From: Parapristionchus giblindavisi
Lineage: Eukaryota > Nematoda > Chromadorea > Rhabditida > Diplogasteridae
Direction: 5' to 3'
NCBI GenBank assembly: GCA_943737045.1
Contig: CALSFV010000211.1
Location: 62,001-126,000 of the forward strand
DNA: 64,000 nucleotides
Position 1 is the stretch's first letter; every line of letters begins with the position of its first letter. The notes below the pieces were generated by a model. The model did no database searches. It was given only the letters and a program-made list of their open reading frames with translations, and had not been told where the DNA came from. Positions 35,481 to 47,900 of this stretch are shown here, one piece after another. The translations under genes were made by a program, and so were the position numbers.

Positions 35481-35944
35481 CTGTGTTCAGAACTTGGAAA
35501 ATGCAAGAAAATGCGGAAAATGCTGTTCAGAAGTTCAGGTGGAAAATGCCCGAAAATGCTCGATTTTGGCTCGAAAAAGGTGGTTTTATACACTTTAAAA
35601 GCGTCGAAACTCGTTGTTTCATGGAAAACAACTATATTAGGTCATTTATATAGTATGCTACTCAAATAAATATCGTATGATCCTTTTTTAAGCATTTTGA
35701 GCCGATAATCAGCGAAAATGCTGCGAAAAATCAACCTAACAAGTCCATATTTAAAATTATCACTTATCATCAATAAAATGCGTCCCCAACACCGTTTGCG
35801 ATCCATAAACGTTGATATTAAACAAAAAAAACCATTAAAATTTGCTTAAAATCCTCGAAAATTAGCATTTTCAGAGCATTTTCCGGCTGAACTTCTGAAC
35901 AGCATTTTCCGCATTTTCGTGCATTTTCCAAGTTCTGAACACTG
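35481..35944. mobile_element. 464-bp foldback with GAAAATGC arrays
   Basis: Arms of about 60-80 bp: GTGTTCAGAACTTGGAAAAT on the left and its complement ending GTTCTGAACACTG on the right, each with five to six GAAAATGC or GCATTTTC units. The right end reads CAGTGTTCAG outward, again hAT-like; the left has CTGTGTTCAG. No target duplication is preserved. The centre is AT-rich with no transposase. Confidence 0.8.
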
Positions 35945-36270
35945 CATAACCAAAGCTGTTATTCGTATTATTTCTTCTTATTCTCATTATTATTCTTAAT
36001 TCCATCACAGAAAATGAGAATATTTACGTACCGAAGTTTGATTTATGATTTGTAGTCACACTGAATTATATACGAGTTTTGGGATTTGCAGCGCCTGTTG
36101 CACATTCATGTTTCGGTTCAAGGGGAAGTTAATTGTAACGAAGGAGGTTAAAGGGACCTAATTTGGGGCCGACTGATTGATTGCGCTAATATTGACGGAC
36201 AGGGAGACAACCATTACGTTTAGTAATCACTGTCTAATATGTCATGCATGTTGTTCGATTTTATAGGCCC

Positions 36271-36352
36271 TGAAACGCTCCGCTCTGGCCACACTCTCTC
36301 ATAGACAATGTAAGTGAGAGAGTATTGCCAGAGCGGAGAGTTTCAAATGAGC
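36271..36352. repeat. Short hairpin repeat (CTCCGCTCTGG family)
   Basis: Arms TGAAACGCTCCGCTCTGGCC and GGAGAGTTTCA around ACTCTCTC..GAGAGAGT. See 17054-17140. Confidence 0.85.
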
Positions 36353-36832
36353 TGGGTGCCTTGATGGTTTGAAATTCGTTTTTTTTTATCTTTCTTTACC
36401 GTAAAGGCCTCTCTATTCTAATGATCGCTCCTTTGTCTGTCGTTAGTAATGGGCCGACGCCCCTGTGGCTATTTCTGTTAGTTTTTAATTTTTATTGAAA
36501 AAATCAAGTGATCCATGCAAAACTCTGGAAAAGTGACACGAATTCTCCGGAGCTGGTATATTTTTTTATTTTCTTGAAAAAAAAAACTTTTTTCGATTTT
36601 AGATTTCGATCATCGTGGGTGTGGTCGAAGGAGGGGATTTGTGTTGTATTTTACAAAGCATTTTTGTTGTAATGGTTGTGAATTTGAGCGGAGATCGGAG
36701 ATATCGATCGCACATTTTTACGGGACTCAGGAATGTGTTTTAATAGCGTCGCGAGTGGAAGATTCGAAGCACACACATTTTCATACCCTCGCAATGCGAG
36801 GATTGACCCAGGACATAGAGGGATTGATAGGG

Positions 36833-37065
36833 TGCATCGTTACATTTGCCTTACGTGCCTACGCCGTAACCTCCGCAGTAACGACGAAGACGCGGCGGAG
36901 GAGGTTACGCACAGTATTCTGGTTCAAGCCGTTTTGTTTCCATAGTCAGACAAGCGAAAGACGATTGCATTTGAGAGAGTTTCTATGTTGAGCGGTCGTT
37001 TTGGCTTTCACAGTCTATAGAACATTGTGTACGGTGTAGGCACGTAAGGCAAATGTAACGATGCA
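36833..37065. mobile_element. 233-bp foldback (TGCATCGTTACATTTGCC ends)
   Basis: Near-perfect ~36-nt inverted ends TGCATCGTTACATTTGCC.. and ..GGCAAATGTAACGATGCA, then CTTACGTGCCTACGCCGTA. The interior block (36905-37015) is shared with 13255-13375. A 43-bp miniature with the same arms is at 28555-28597. No target duplication seen. Confidence 0.85.
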
Positions 37066-37205
37066 TAAGGTAGTTCATGTTCCTGCTCTCGTTGCTTGAT
37101 TCTTGCTGTTAGTTCAGTTACGCTTCATTTTATTCAAATTAGAGTGTACCGTAGATCACTTGATTCATTCCTAACTCGATTATCTGATTAAGTATATGAT
37201 GATGA

Positions 37206-37420
37206 TATGATCGGACGATGATGGGACAGGGAGATGGAGGGGAAGAGGCAGAGGCAGAGGGAGGAAGAGAAAAGGAGAGGGAGAGGGAGGAAGAGAAAAA
37301 GGAGAGGGAGAGGTAGAGGGAGAGAAAAGGAGAGTGAGAGGGAGCGGGAGAGAAAAGGAGAGGGAGCGGGAGAGAAAAGGAGAGGGAGAGAATAGACGAG
37401 GGAGAGGTAGAGGGAGAGTG
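37206..37420. repeat. Purine-rich tract (GAGAGG/AAAAGGAGAGG)
   Basis: GGAGAGGGAG and GAGAAAAGGAGAGG units; here the purines are on the plus strand, opposite to 31.4-34.3 kb. Confidence 0.85.
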
Positions 37421-37551
37421 ATACCCAGAGGTAGACGGCTCACCGGCAGACAGAACCAGACTGTTAAGCGTTGAGGCTGATCGGATAATGCGATAGGGTA
37501 TTTGAATCGAATTGATACCATCCGAGAGAGAGAGAGATCTATTGACCATAA

Positions 37552-37672
37552 CATAGGTCGAATAGCTAGGTTATCGAATTTTAAAATACGGTCAGGTTTT
37601 TTTGATTTTTGGGAAATTTAGGCTCAAAATGCGGTCAGGCTTGGTACTTTGTAACGTACTTTTCGACCTATG
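37552..37672. mobile_element. 121-bp CATAGGTCGAA element, 8-bp target duplication GACCATAA
   Basis: Ends CATAGGTCGAA and TTCGACCTATG. Exact 8-bp repeats GACCATAA at 37544-37551 and 37673-37680. The interior has GCGGTCAGG twice. Other members: 48426-48544 (in a beta-catenin intron), 13774-13871 (interrupted), and fragments at 1727-1787 and 6385-6440. Confidence 0.93.
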
Positions 37673-38069
37673 GACCATAACGAATGACTTGTATCTATTA
37701 GAATCTCTACCTCTACCCTCTCCCTGTCCCTCTATCTACTTCTCTCTCTCTCTTTGTCTCGTCTCTCTCTACTTCTCCCTTACCCCTTTCTTCTTCTCTT
37801 TCTATTTCTCCATCTAACCGTCTCTCATTCTCTCCCTCTCGCTCCTATCATCAATCTTCCCCTCAGGACAGTTCTTACTCTACTTCTACTTCTACTGTAG
37901 CTATGCTCTACAGGTACTATCTACTTCTCCCTCTCCCTCTCTATTTCCCCCTCTCTCTCCCTCTACTTCTCCCTCCCCCTCTCTCCTTATTCTACCTGTC
38001 CTACTCTCGCCCTCATCAATCAACATACATTCCTACTTCATCTATCGTGTCACTCACATTTGATTATCT

Positions 38070-38089
38070 AGGGGAGGAAGGGAGAGGGA

Positions 38090-38131
<42 letters not shown>

Positions 38132-38485
38132 GAGAGAATAAGGAGAGGGAGAGAGATAGAGAGGGAGGGAGAGAGAGAGAGGTACTAATGGCCGTCGAGT
38201 CTACTCCTTATTTGTCATTATCCATGCTGTTGAGAGAGAGAGGGGAGCTCATCACGTCTCTCTCTGAAACCATATCGGATGTCGACTCGGTTAAGGGGGG
38301 GGGGAGGAAGAGGGAGAGAGTAGGAGGAGGAGGAGGGAGAGGAGAGAGGAGGAGAAGAAGAAGGGAGGGAGAGAGGAGAACAGGGAAGGGGAGAGAGAGA
38401 TGGGGGGAGGAGAGAAGAGAAGAGGAGGAGAGGGAGAGGAGAGAGGAGAGGGGGAAGAGGAGGAGGGGAGGTGAGAGAGAGCGAA
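38070..38485. repeat. Purine-rich tract with GA dinucleotide runs
   Basis: GAGAGAGAGA runs at 38095-38180 and GGAGGAGG/GAGAGGAG at 38300-38485. The 200-residue plus-strand frame here is composition only. Confidence 0.88.
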
Positions 38486-38703
38486 AGACCGGAAACGTAA
38501 TTTAGACTAATTCCACCCCATTCTATTTGTGGGAGATATCTAGGTAATCCGCGCATTTGGTCAACTGCCATGTATTCATTTGAATCAGAGGGTACGGTAG
38601 GCTACAGGGTTACGGTAGTTCCGGGATCAGTATAGATTACTGTAGGCCTGGGGTGGATTACGGTAGTCGGATCAATCAATTTATTAAATCAGGCAATATA
38701 TGC

Positions 38704-38886
38704 TCAGATGAGGATGGGTCTATATTCATCATAGGTTGCATTCCACCAGTGTCTTCCAATAGCTCGAGTCAGATCGTCTCTCCAGCGTACGCGAGGTTTT
38801 CCACAAGGGCGGTTCCTGTTGTACGGCGTCCACACCGTAGTAGCACTCTCTGGCGGCCCCACTGCGTGCCACACCGTAGTCGGATT
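38704..38886 (-). mobile_element. LINE 3' end: reverse-transcriptase C-terminus relic
   Basis: The minus strand reads VWTPYNRNRPCGKPRVRWRD, then DLTRAIGRHWWNATYDE and a stop at 38704-38706, followed by a short ATAAATTGATTG tail. Same G-PRVRWRD(D/E) core as 19203-19470, from a different subfamily. The 5' side is lost. Confidence 0.75.
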
Positions 38887-38889
38887 AGT

Positions 38890-41800
38890 TATATTATATT
38901 GCTAGGGTATTATGTGGTATAATATTTGGGGAGGGGGGGGGTTATTGATCAATCAATAAGTATATTGGGTGTCGAGAATATGGTGGGCAGTCATTAGCTG
39001 TTATCATCTATTATAATATCTGACAGTCTATCTATCTACTAGATCTACCACTCTCAGTCTCTCACGACTTGACACTATTACTAGGTATTAGCATGATACC
39101 CGCTGGTGACGATTTGGAGAGTCCAGGGTGTCATATAGTGTGCCCTGTGGCGGAACTGGGCAGGGAGTGGGAATTGGGGGGGGGGGGGATCCGCGGAGAT
39201 TAGTGTATTGTTCTTGTTCTTGTTCTTGTTTTATTGTTGGAATGGACCTAGATAACTGATTGTTCCTTTTCCGAGATTTGTCCTTAGCTCCCAAACTATT
39301 GCTGTTCCCATAATGCACATCGATAACGCTAGTGACGAACTTCCATCGATGTCCTCATGCCATCCCATTTCATGTATACTATGATAGAGTAAAGAATGGG
39401 AATAAGAATAAGAATGTCAGTCAGTTACTTGTTGCGAGAGATTGCTATCTTGTCATGTTCTTCTTCTTCCTCTTTTTCTTCTTCTTCTTGTCTTATCTTG
39501 TAGTTTCGCCTTACTGAATGTTCAGTTCAGTTTCCACTTCTTGCATCTTCTTGTTGTGTCTTTCGCATACCGACTTGCCAGTACATTTATTCTGCTTCTT
39601 CTACTTTTTTATAATATCAACTAATTTTAACATTAATATGCTGGCAAATGTATATGTGCAACTCGTAACTATCATTAATTTATTTGTACACTTGACATTA
39701 CTATTTTGTCGCTAATGATATGCTATCGTTGATGCTTGAAGTGGGGGATTTAAACAGAGATTGCAGAGGGAGAGAGAAATATAATGAGAGAGAGAGAGTG
39801 ATTACATTTTCGCTTGCATTTTTCGCCGTTTTTTCTCCGCTTCATCATTTTGTTCCCTTCTTTTTTGCGTTGTCTTTTATGTTTCGACTTTCTCATTTGT
39901 ATTCCTCTTTAACACTCTCTCTGTCTCTTCTCTCTCTCTCTCTCTCTCTCACTCTTTACTTTCTCTCTCCTCTCTTGCTCATGTTGCCTAACTTCTGTTA
40001 CTTCTCCTCTTTCCGTGTCTCTCGCTTACTCTTTCCTCTCTCCCTTCCTCCCCATCGTCTCAAAAGTGATTTATACGCGTACTGCCTCTGTTCGTCTCGT
40101 CTCGTCGTCCGCTTTTTTTTCTTTTGCCCAGGCACTTGCGTTGTTTCGTGTTCTTCATGTTTTTTTGTCTGTGTTTTTGTTTGCATCGGCTTCCCAGGCT
40201 CCTCCCTCTCCTCTATATTGTATGTCCACTCGCCGTGGTGAATATGTTGTGTTCAAAATTCACGAAATAATAAGAAAGCTGCGAGAGAGTGTGCAAGACG
40301 AGGAGAGTTTTTGCTATTATTTGTTCTTTTCGCAACTTTTATCCGGATAGTGATCATGGTCTCTTCCCAATTCCCTTGTCTCTCGTCTTTTTCTTTATTT
40401 TTCTCTACCGGACTCTTCATCTCTCTGTTCTCTCTCCACGTTTTCGTCCGCTTCTCTGACCGCCTCTCCATTCTTTCTGTTGTCTGTCGTCGTGGTTCCT
40501 CTTCTTCTCTACCGGTCTCTTCATCTTTCTATTATCTATCGTCGTGTTTCCTCTGATTCTCTACCGGTCTCTTCTCGCCCTCTTGTCTCTCGCTCCCCTT
40601 GGAGTACTATCAGTACACCTTGTCTCGCCCTCTACATAATATGTGTGATATGGACGTGTTTGGGTGGGATACCCACCCTTTAAGTTATTGATCTTTGATC
40701 TTTGTCGATGTATTCTTTTTCTGTCCGTTTCCTTTTCTGGATTAGTATTATCATATTTCGTTTGCATTCTTCGTTTCCAAAAAATGTTAATTAACGTCGT
40801 GTCTTTCTTCTCGAGTATTATTTGTAGTCTCATGTCATTGTAGAGTTTTAGTTTTTTTTGCTTGCTTCTAGCTCCTCCTCTCGTTTTTTTTGTATTATAT
40901 TTTTGCTCTGGCGAATAGTATCTTAACGTATAGATGGAGAGGGTGAGAAGAGCGAGGAGTTATGACCCACACAGGGAGATTGAGATGGTGAGGGGGGGGG
41001 AGATGGAGAGAGAGAGAGAGGAGCGAGAGAGGGAGAGGAGAGAGAGAATGAGAGAGATAGGAGGAGGGAGAGCTATGGAGTGAGAAGAGGAAGTGAGACC
41101 ATGTAGGGCTGCGTCGCGAGAGACACCCCTAATGGTCATATGTATCTTTCTCCCATATTGTTCTCTGTCCAGAGTGCGTACACTATCATGGAACGGTGTT
41201 CGATAACGAGTCAAACATCTGACCCGATTGAACTCGTAGGATTACTGTAATGTCGCTGTTCCTGTCATTCGTGCGCTCTAGTTGACCGCCTTATCGCTCT
41301 TTGCTGTCTCACCGCCTTTATCAATGCCCTCGATTACGAATTGGCTATAATAATGATATTGGCTATGTGTGTGCGTGTGTTTCTTGGCGTATTAATTGCA
41401 CGTTTGTTCGTTATACGGAGCTTCTCCAAGAGCGGTCATTGAAAACTTGGCAAAATGCCAAAAAATCTGGCGCCCATGATGTACTTTAACCATCTTCGCT
41501 TTCTTGGTTTTGTGCACTCTCTCTCTCTCTCTGTCTCTCTCTCTCTCTCTCTCTTTTTCGCTCTACCCGTTTCTCTCACACCATGACCGTTCTCGTAACA
41601 CTGCTCGTGCCTGGATTCTTGAAACAGCGCTCTGATTTCGTTTTGATTATCGATTGATTGACTGATTGATTGAATGTTTATTGATTTCTGGCTAGAAAGT
41701 GCTCACACTCGATCGGTTATCGTGGCGTTAAAAATAAGTTAGACATGTGTACGACGGCTTTTCATTTTAATTTCGTTCATGCTAGTGGTTGTCGTGCATT

Positions 41801-42160
41801 TGCACGAATGCGAATCACTAGTGGTGTATAATGATTGTGCGTATGCTTGTTTTGACTCTTACTCTAGTCATGAATAATACTTTTGTATCATCTGCGCGTA
41901 CCGGAAAATATATCGTGCTATCTCGGAAAATATCTGATCAATATCTTATTATTATTAATCGTTGCCATGATCGATCCATTCTTAATTCTTCTGCGTGCGT
42001 GTATATTACGCCATCATTGTACATTAATCTATTCCGGATCATGTATCGTTTACGTTTCCGTGTTTATTTATGTGCATATCGCCCCTCCTCTTGACACCCA
42101 ACGTACCCCCACCACCCCTCATTGATTGCCTGATTATTGATTGATTGTTCTCCATTGCAG
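38890..42160. other. Intergenic upstream of the beta-catenin-like gene
   Basis: Contains a poly-G run (39176-39188), a retroposon-like tail (39285-39420), CT-rich tracts (39900-40560), GA-rich tract (40975-41050) and (CT)n at 41518-41552. Several long frames (for example 173 residues at 39720) are hydrophobic by composition. No gene supported. Confidence 0.5.
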
Positions 42161-42203
42161 ACAACGTCGCCAGTTACAGTAACCTCGTCGATATCGGCTT
42201 CTG

Positions 42204-44872
42204 ATGGACACACAGTTCCCGTCGCCCTACGACTCACAGCAGCCTTCGACGTCGTCCTCGCAGCAGCCCACTCCCGGCACGAGTCCCGGATGGTACGGTA
42301 GTCGAGACTGATTATTGATTGATTGATTTGAATCCTTATTAGTCGTTGCAAAACGTGCTATTGAATTTAATAATTACTAGAACGTTGATTGAGATATAAG
42401 TTGGCCTCATAATAGTTATCTATAAATGCACTAAATCAATCGATGTTCTAGGATCGATTAATGAATCAATAATTTCAGGGACGGTGTGATTCGCAGTGGT
42501 GATTGCTCACCCTTCGGCACACTTCCACCGCATCAGAGCTATGGTGGTGGCATGGATGGAGGAGGAGGCTTCGTGCCTGCTGGAGAGCCACCCTCATCGT
42601 CCATACTTATGATGGAACAGCCCACTGGTGAGCGATTAAAATATTTATTTTTAAAATTTCTTAATATAAATATTTATTTACACCCCGAACTAATTTGGGA
42701 ATCTCCACTCTGCCAATACTCTCTCGCTTTCGTTGTCTACGAGAGAGTGTTGCCAGAGCGGAGAGTAGAATTTGCTCGATGCCATGTTTTTAATAAGAAG
42801 AAATCACATCAGTAGATATGATCAATTAAGTAAATTGTCTATTGATCGATTGATCTACAGTATAGGTTGATCCTGATTAATGTGTATACGGTACATTCGA
42901 TTGATCGACAATACCGTATACCAGCCGATCATAGAATCGATCGATGAATATACAGCTTTAAGACTTCCCTTATTACTTAATTTTTAGTACCACCAATCAT
43001 ATTTCGTTTATTTTTGTTTTTAGTATCGTATAAGGAAAGATAAATAGATCAATAAATAATAAATAAATAAATAAATAAGAATAATAATAAATAAATACCG
43101 TATGCCTTCGTTGCAGGAGGTCGAGCGATGCTGAAGACGATTGCGATGCGGCAGGCGCACACGCTGAATTGGATGGGCGACCAGTACAAGAGTCCCGTCG
43201 CGATCCCCTCCAGTCCGGCCAGGGTACGGTAGCGTTTGGGGTCTGGGTTACGGTAGTCTATAGGTTACGGTTCTCTAGTCAAGTTAGGCTTGATAGGGAT
43301 TATTTGTTATTATTTCGACCAGTGAACAAGATCTACTGTTCGTTGCTACATTTGCTAAAGCTAAATGATTGGGCTGAAACATATTTCTGCTTTTTAATGG
43401 CTCTAGTTGCCTCTTGTTAGTCGCTAACAATGAGTCTGACGCTACTCAGATTTGGATTGATCTTTTTCATCTTATTCTTTATTACATCATTTTTAAGTGA
43501 CATTAAAACGAATAACAAAGGGGTTGATGGATGTCCATAGCGATATCGGTGAGGGTTTTTGGGTTCATTGGTTTTGGGTGAATTGGGAGCTACGGGCTAA
43601 TCTTTGATCTTTGATCTTTGATCTTTGAACTCTTGCAGACACCCTCGGTGCTGTCGTGTCAGTCGGAGATGTCAGCGATGTCGGCCATGTCGGGATTGTC
43701 CACGATGACCGGTCTCACGGTGAAGACGGTGTACAGCGAAACGGAGATGGACGAGATCAGCCAGGTAGGGAAGGGTGGGGTTACTGTAGCTTGAGGTTAC
43801 TATAGCATCGTGAGCAAGGGATACTGTACCCTGAGGTTACTGTAGCTTCATGATCATTAGTTACAAACGCCTCATAAATAAGACTTACTGTAGTTTCATA
43901 AGTAACTTTGACTGTAGCTTGAGGCTATTGTAGCTTCGTGAGCAATAATGGTTACTGTAGCTCCAGAACCAATGTTTACTGTAGCTCTTTCATTATATTT
44001 TGATCGCCTCTCACAGGATACGGTTGAGCTTTTTAATCTCATCGTAGTCTGATCTTTAATCTTTCGGTTTGTTGATCATTCACCGATCACGTTTCTCTAG
44101 TCTTTTATCACTATTAACCTATCTAAATAATAGTTTCGCAAATTTGGATATTATAAATATTTGATCTTTGATCTTTCGGTTAGTCGATCTTTGATCTTTC
44201 TCCAGCGGGTGCTCGCACCGCCCATCGTCACTGCGTCGACCTCGAGCGAGCCCGTGGAAAGCGAGGAGGAGGCGACGATCCGAAGCCAAATCCTGCCTGC
44301 CGACCCGTCCCAAGTGTTCGAGTGGGTCGCCAACGAGGGCGGAAAGGTGCATTTTGATCTTTGATCTTTGGTCTTTATCATCTTGAGTTGTTTATTCTTT
44401 TTCGTTTTAGTATCCCAAGTGGCGCAAGATGGTCCTCCGCGTCTACGCTCAAAGAGACGAAATGGTGCTGGACAAGAATGGACAGCCGATGCCCGTCAAA
44501 TTGGTACGTGATTTTTGATCTTTGTGGTTTGATCTTTGATCGTTGTAGTTTGATCTTTGATCTTATTATTTGCAGTTGAAAGCTCTGGCCGAGCGTTTCC
44601 CAAAGCGCATGGAGGAGATCATTGGCGGACTGATGGTGGATATGCGCGAGAAGACGATGGTACGGTAGTTTGAGCTTATTGATTTTTAAAGTTGCTGTGT
44701 TGATACGGTAGTCAAATAGCCTATCGCGAACTGACTTTTTGCATCTCTAGTGTGTAATAATAATAACGATTAAGTTTATAATACTGATAGATGTACAACT
44801 ATACATTACAATAGATAGAGATAGATAATATTATAAATTAAGTTAATTATGTGCTTTTTGGTGTTCAGGCGC

Positions 44873-44934
<62 letters not shown>

Positions 44935-47900
44935 TAATAATATTTATCATTACAGCAAGAGCGCTCGGACACGCTGGCCTCGCTGCTCGACTGCTCACAT
45001 CTTCTGCCGCATGCGCTCGGTGACTTTCTGCGAAGTAACATTGACTACCTGGGTGACATCATCAAGTGCATCGAGTAAGTCTGTCTGTGTGTGTGGAGTG
45101 GTCGACGTTTACTAATGTAGTTTACTGAAGCTAATCGAACAGATTATGCGATGCGCTGCGTGTTGTGTAGGCGACGTTTACTAGTATATTGTAGTGCAGT
45201 AAAGCTAAACGAAGAGATTTTGCGATGTAGTGTAGGCGACGTTTACCAATAGCTTGAGTGTAGTTGAATCAGTGAGGTTTTTAATTGTGTGGTGTGCGGT
45301 GTAGACGACGTTTCTTAATCCTAAATAATGTTCCGCTTGCAGTCACACTGGACCCGACTCGAACACCGCTGCGAAGGTCCTGCTCACCATCTCGTCCATG
45401 CCGGACATCCGACGACAGGCCCGAAACGCGGACACGGTGCAACGGTTAGTGTTGGAGAGATCAAAGATCAAAGATCAGGGACAAAAGATCAAAGATCATC
45501 TTATCTATCGATTTCTCTGCAGGTTCATGTCCGTGATCCACCACGACAAGGAGGTGTATCCGAAGAAGCGCATCGTGTACATCGAGATGCTGAAGAAGTT
45601 CCTCGTCAAGGTTTGTAGTTTATAGCTCGTAGTTTAATCTTTGATCTCTGTTAGACGTAGTTTGATCTTTGATGCTAAATGTATCTCTAGTGTCGATTGT
45701 GATAATTGTCATTTGCGAGCTTTGCGCTGATTATCTCATGCTATGTAGATCAATCTGCGTATCCTTAACCTTTTGAGGCTCTGTTCTGGTTAATTGGTCC
45801 CAAACGAATAGATTGGTCTCAAGAAAATAGATTGGTCCCTTGAAAATAGATTGGTCTCATGAAAATTGATTGGTCCGTACAAAATAGATTGGTCCGTTGA
45901 AAATAGATTGGTCCCAAAACTTTCATAAAAGCAAAGATTGGTCTGTAGAAAATAGATTGGTCCCATGAAAATAGATTGGACCCATACAAATAGATTGGTC
46001 TCATGAAAATTAATTGGACCCAACAGCTTCATGAAAATAGATGCTTTTTTCGAAGAAAGCAATCGTGTACTAAATTGTCCATTCTTTATACTTTAATAAT
46101 TATTTAAAGATTTTTTCGTGAATATGATGTATCTAATGAAATGATACACGAAAAATGAAATATTCAGGTTGCGCCGGAGTTCGTTCAAGTTGCACTGGGT
46201 TTTGTCCGGGTTGCTGGAGCCGGGTGCATAGCGGGTTGAAGCTTTCCAGTGGGCTTTGCTGTGGATTGGCAGGAAGAGCAGGCGAAGAAGCAGTTTTGTC
46301 TTCTGAGTCATCATCATCATCCGTGTTATCAGAATCAGATGACGGTGCAGCGGCAACATGGGAGAACGGGAAGGAGGCGACTGGGGCTCCATGGGCAGGG
46401 ACGGGAGCTTGTTTCAGGCGGGGGGTGGGGGGGGGGGGGGCTACGCTGGAAACGTGAGTTGCAAGAGTATATTCTCTACTGTAGAAGTTCATTTGAGTAA
46501 AGTCGATTGTTAATCCTGTGAAAGCAAGCATCTAGACGGACCAATCAATTTTCATGGGACCTATCTATTTTCTACAGACCAATCTTTGCTTTTATGAAAG
46601 TTTTGGGACCAATCTATTTTTTACGGACCAATCAATTTTCATGAGACCAATCTATTTTCATGGGACCAATCTATTTTCTTGGGACCAATCTATTCGGTTG
46701 GGACCAATCAACCAGAACAGATCCCCTTTTGATCCCTGGTCGGTATCTAGACCAAGGGCCGAAGCACCGATCACGTTTCTCTAGGCTTTTATCACTATTA
46801 GACTAGCTAAATAATAGTTTAGCTAATTTGAATTTTGTAAATATTTGATCTCTCTTCAGTCTGCTTTCGTCAAATGTGGCGGCATCGAGTTGTTTCTGGA
46901 CTTCCTGAATAAGGCCAACGACGAGTCGGCCTCCTCCTCGCCCGTAGCGCCCAATTCGCCGCTCTTCAGGAGAGTTGAGAAGACGGAACCTGTAAGTGAT
47001 GATCCCTGCTAGATGTAGTTTGATCTTCGATTTCTGCTAGGTGTAGTTTGATCTTTGATCTCCCCCTATTGCAGCTCCTTTACGCCGTGATGTCATTCCT
47101 GAAGGGCTTGGTCGTGTCGAAAACCCCGCGGGATCTCGAGACTTGCGTCTCACGAATGGCGCAGCGAGACGCTGTCCAGGTGCGTGCTTTGATCTTTGTT
47201 GTTTGATCTTTAATCTTTGTTGCTTGATATTTGATTTTTTTCAGTTTGATCTTTAATCTTTGTAGTTTGAACTCTGATCTTTGCAGATTCTATCCGAGTG
47301 GCTCGACCACGGCTCCACCCGGCTCCTTCATCAAATCGCCGAGATCCTCTCTAGTATTTCGGCATCACCCGCCCTCATCGAGAAAGATCTGGCTCCGTCA
47401 CTCAGGGTACGGTAGTTATTGGTTGGTGTTTGGAGTACGGTGGTTATTGATTGGTTACTGTATTGCAGTTGCAATTCATCAATACATAGGTTACGGTAGT
47501 TATTGATTGATATTTAGACTGCGGCAATTATACATATTTATTATATAAATCATTTTTTTGTTGTTTTTTATGTCCATTGTTGAATCCTGTGTCATGTATT
47601 GACTTTATAGTAAGAATAATAATAGTATTATTATTCTTTATTTATTATTACAGAGAGTAATCCAACTTCTCGGCTGCGACGATCCGATGTTCTCCTACCA
47701 TCTGACGCTGTTCGTCGCTAATGTCTCGCGGAAGAGCGCCAACCACAAGGTACGGTAGAATGATCTTTGATCTTTGATCTTTGATGGTTGTTATTACAAT
47801 TTAACAACTTGCCCTGTACGCGTTATTGATTTTTATGGTATTATTGATTGATTTATTTATTCATTCCATCAAAAATTTCGTTCACTAACCATCATCATCA

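Noticed and set aside
35481..35944. 8-bp target duplication for the GAAAATGC foldback
   Set aside because: Flanking octamers do not match on either choice of boundary.
36641..36991. 116-residue open frame on +
   Set aside because: It spans a CATACATTTTC-like end and the foldback element at 36833-37065, so it is a chance frame through mobile DNA.
37903..38505. 200-residue plus-strand frame, Arg/Glu/Gly-rich
   Set aside because: Produced by the purine-rich tract; the opposite strand is equally open and Leu/Pro/Ser-rich.
39720..40241. 173-residue hydrophobic frame suggesting a membrane protein
   Set aside because: Composition follows CT-rich DNA; no conserved motif, intron structure or neighbouring exon.
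45790..46020. CRISPR-like regularly spaced ATTGGTCC repeats
   Set aside because: The same repeats occur inverted at the other end of a transposon with an 8-bp target duplication.
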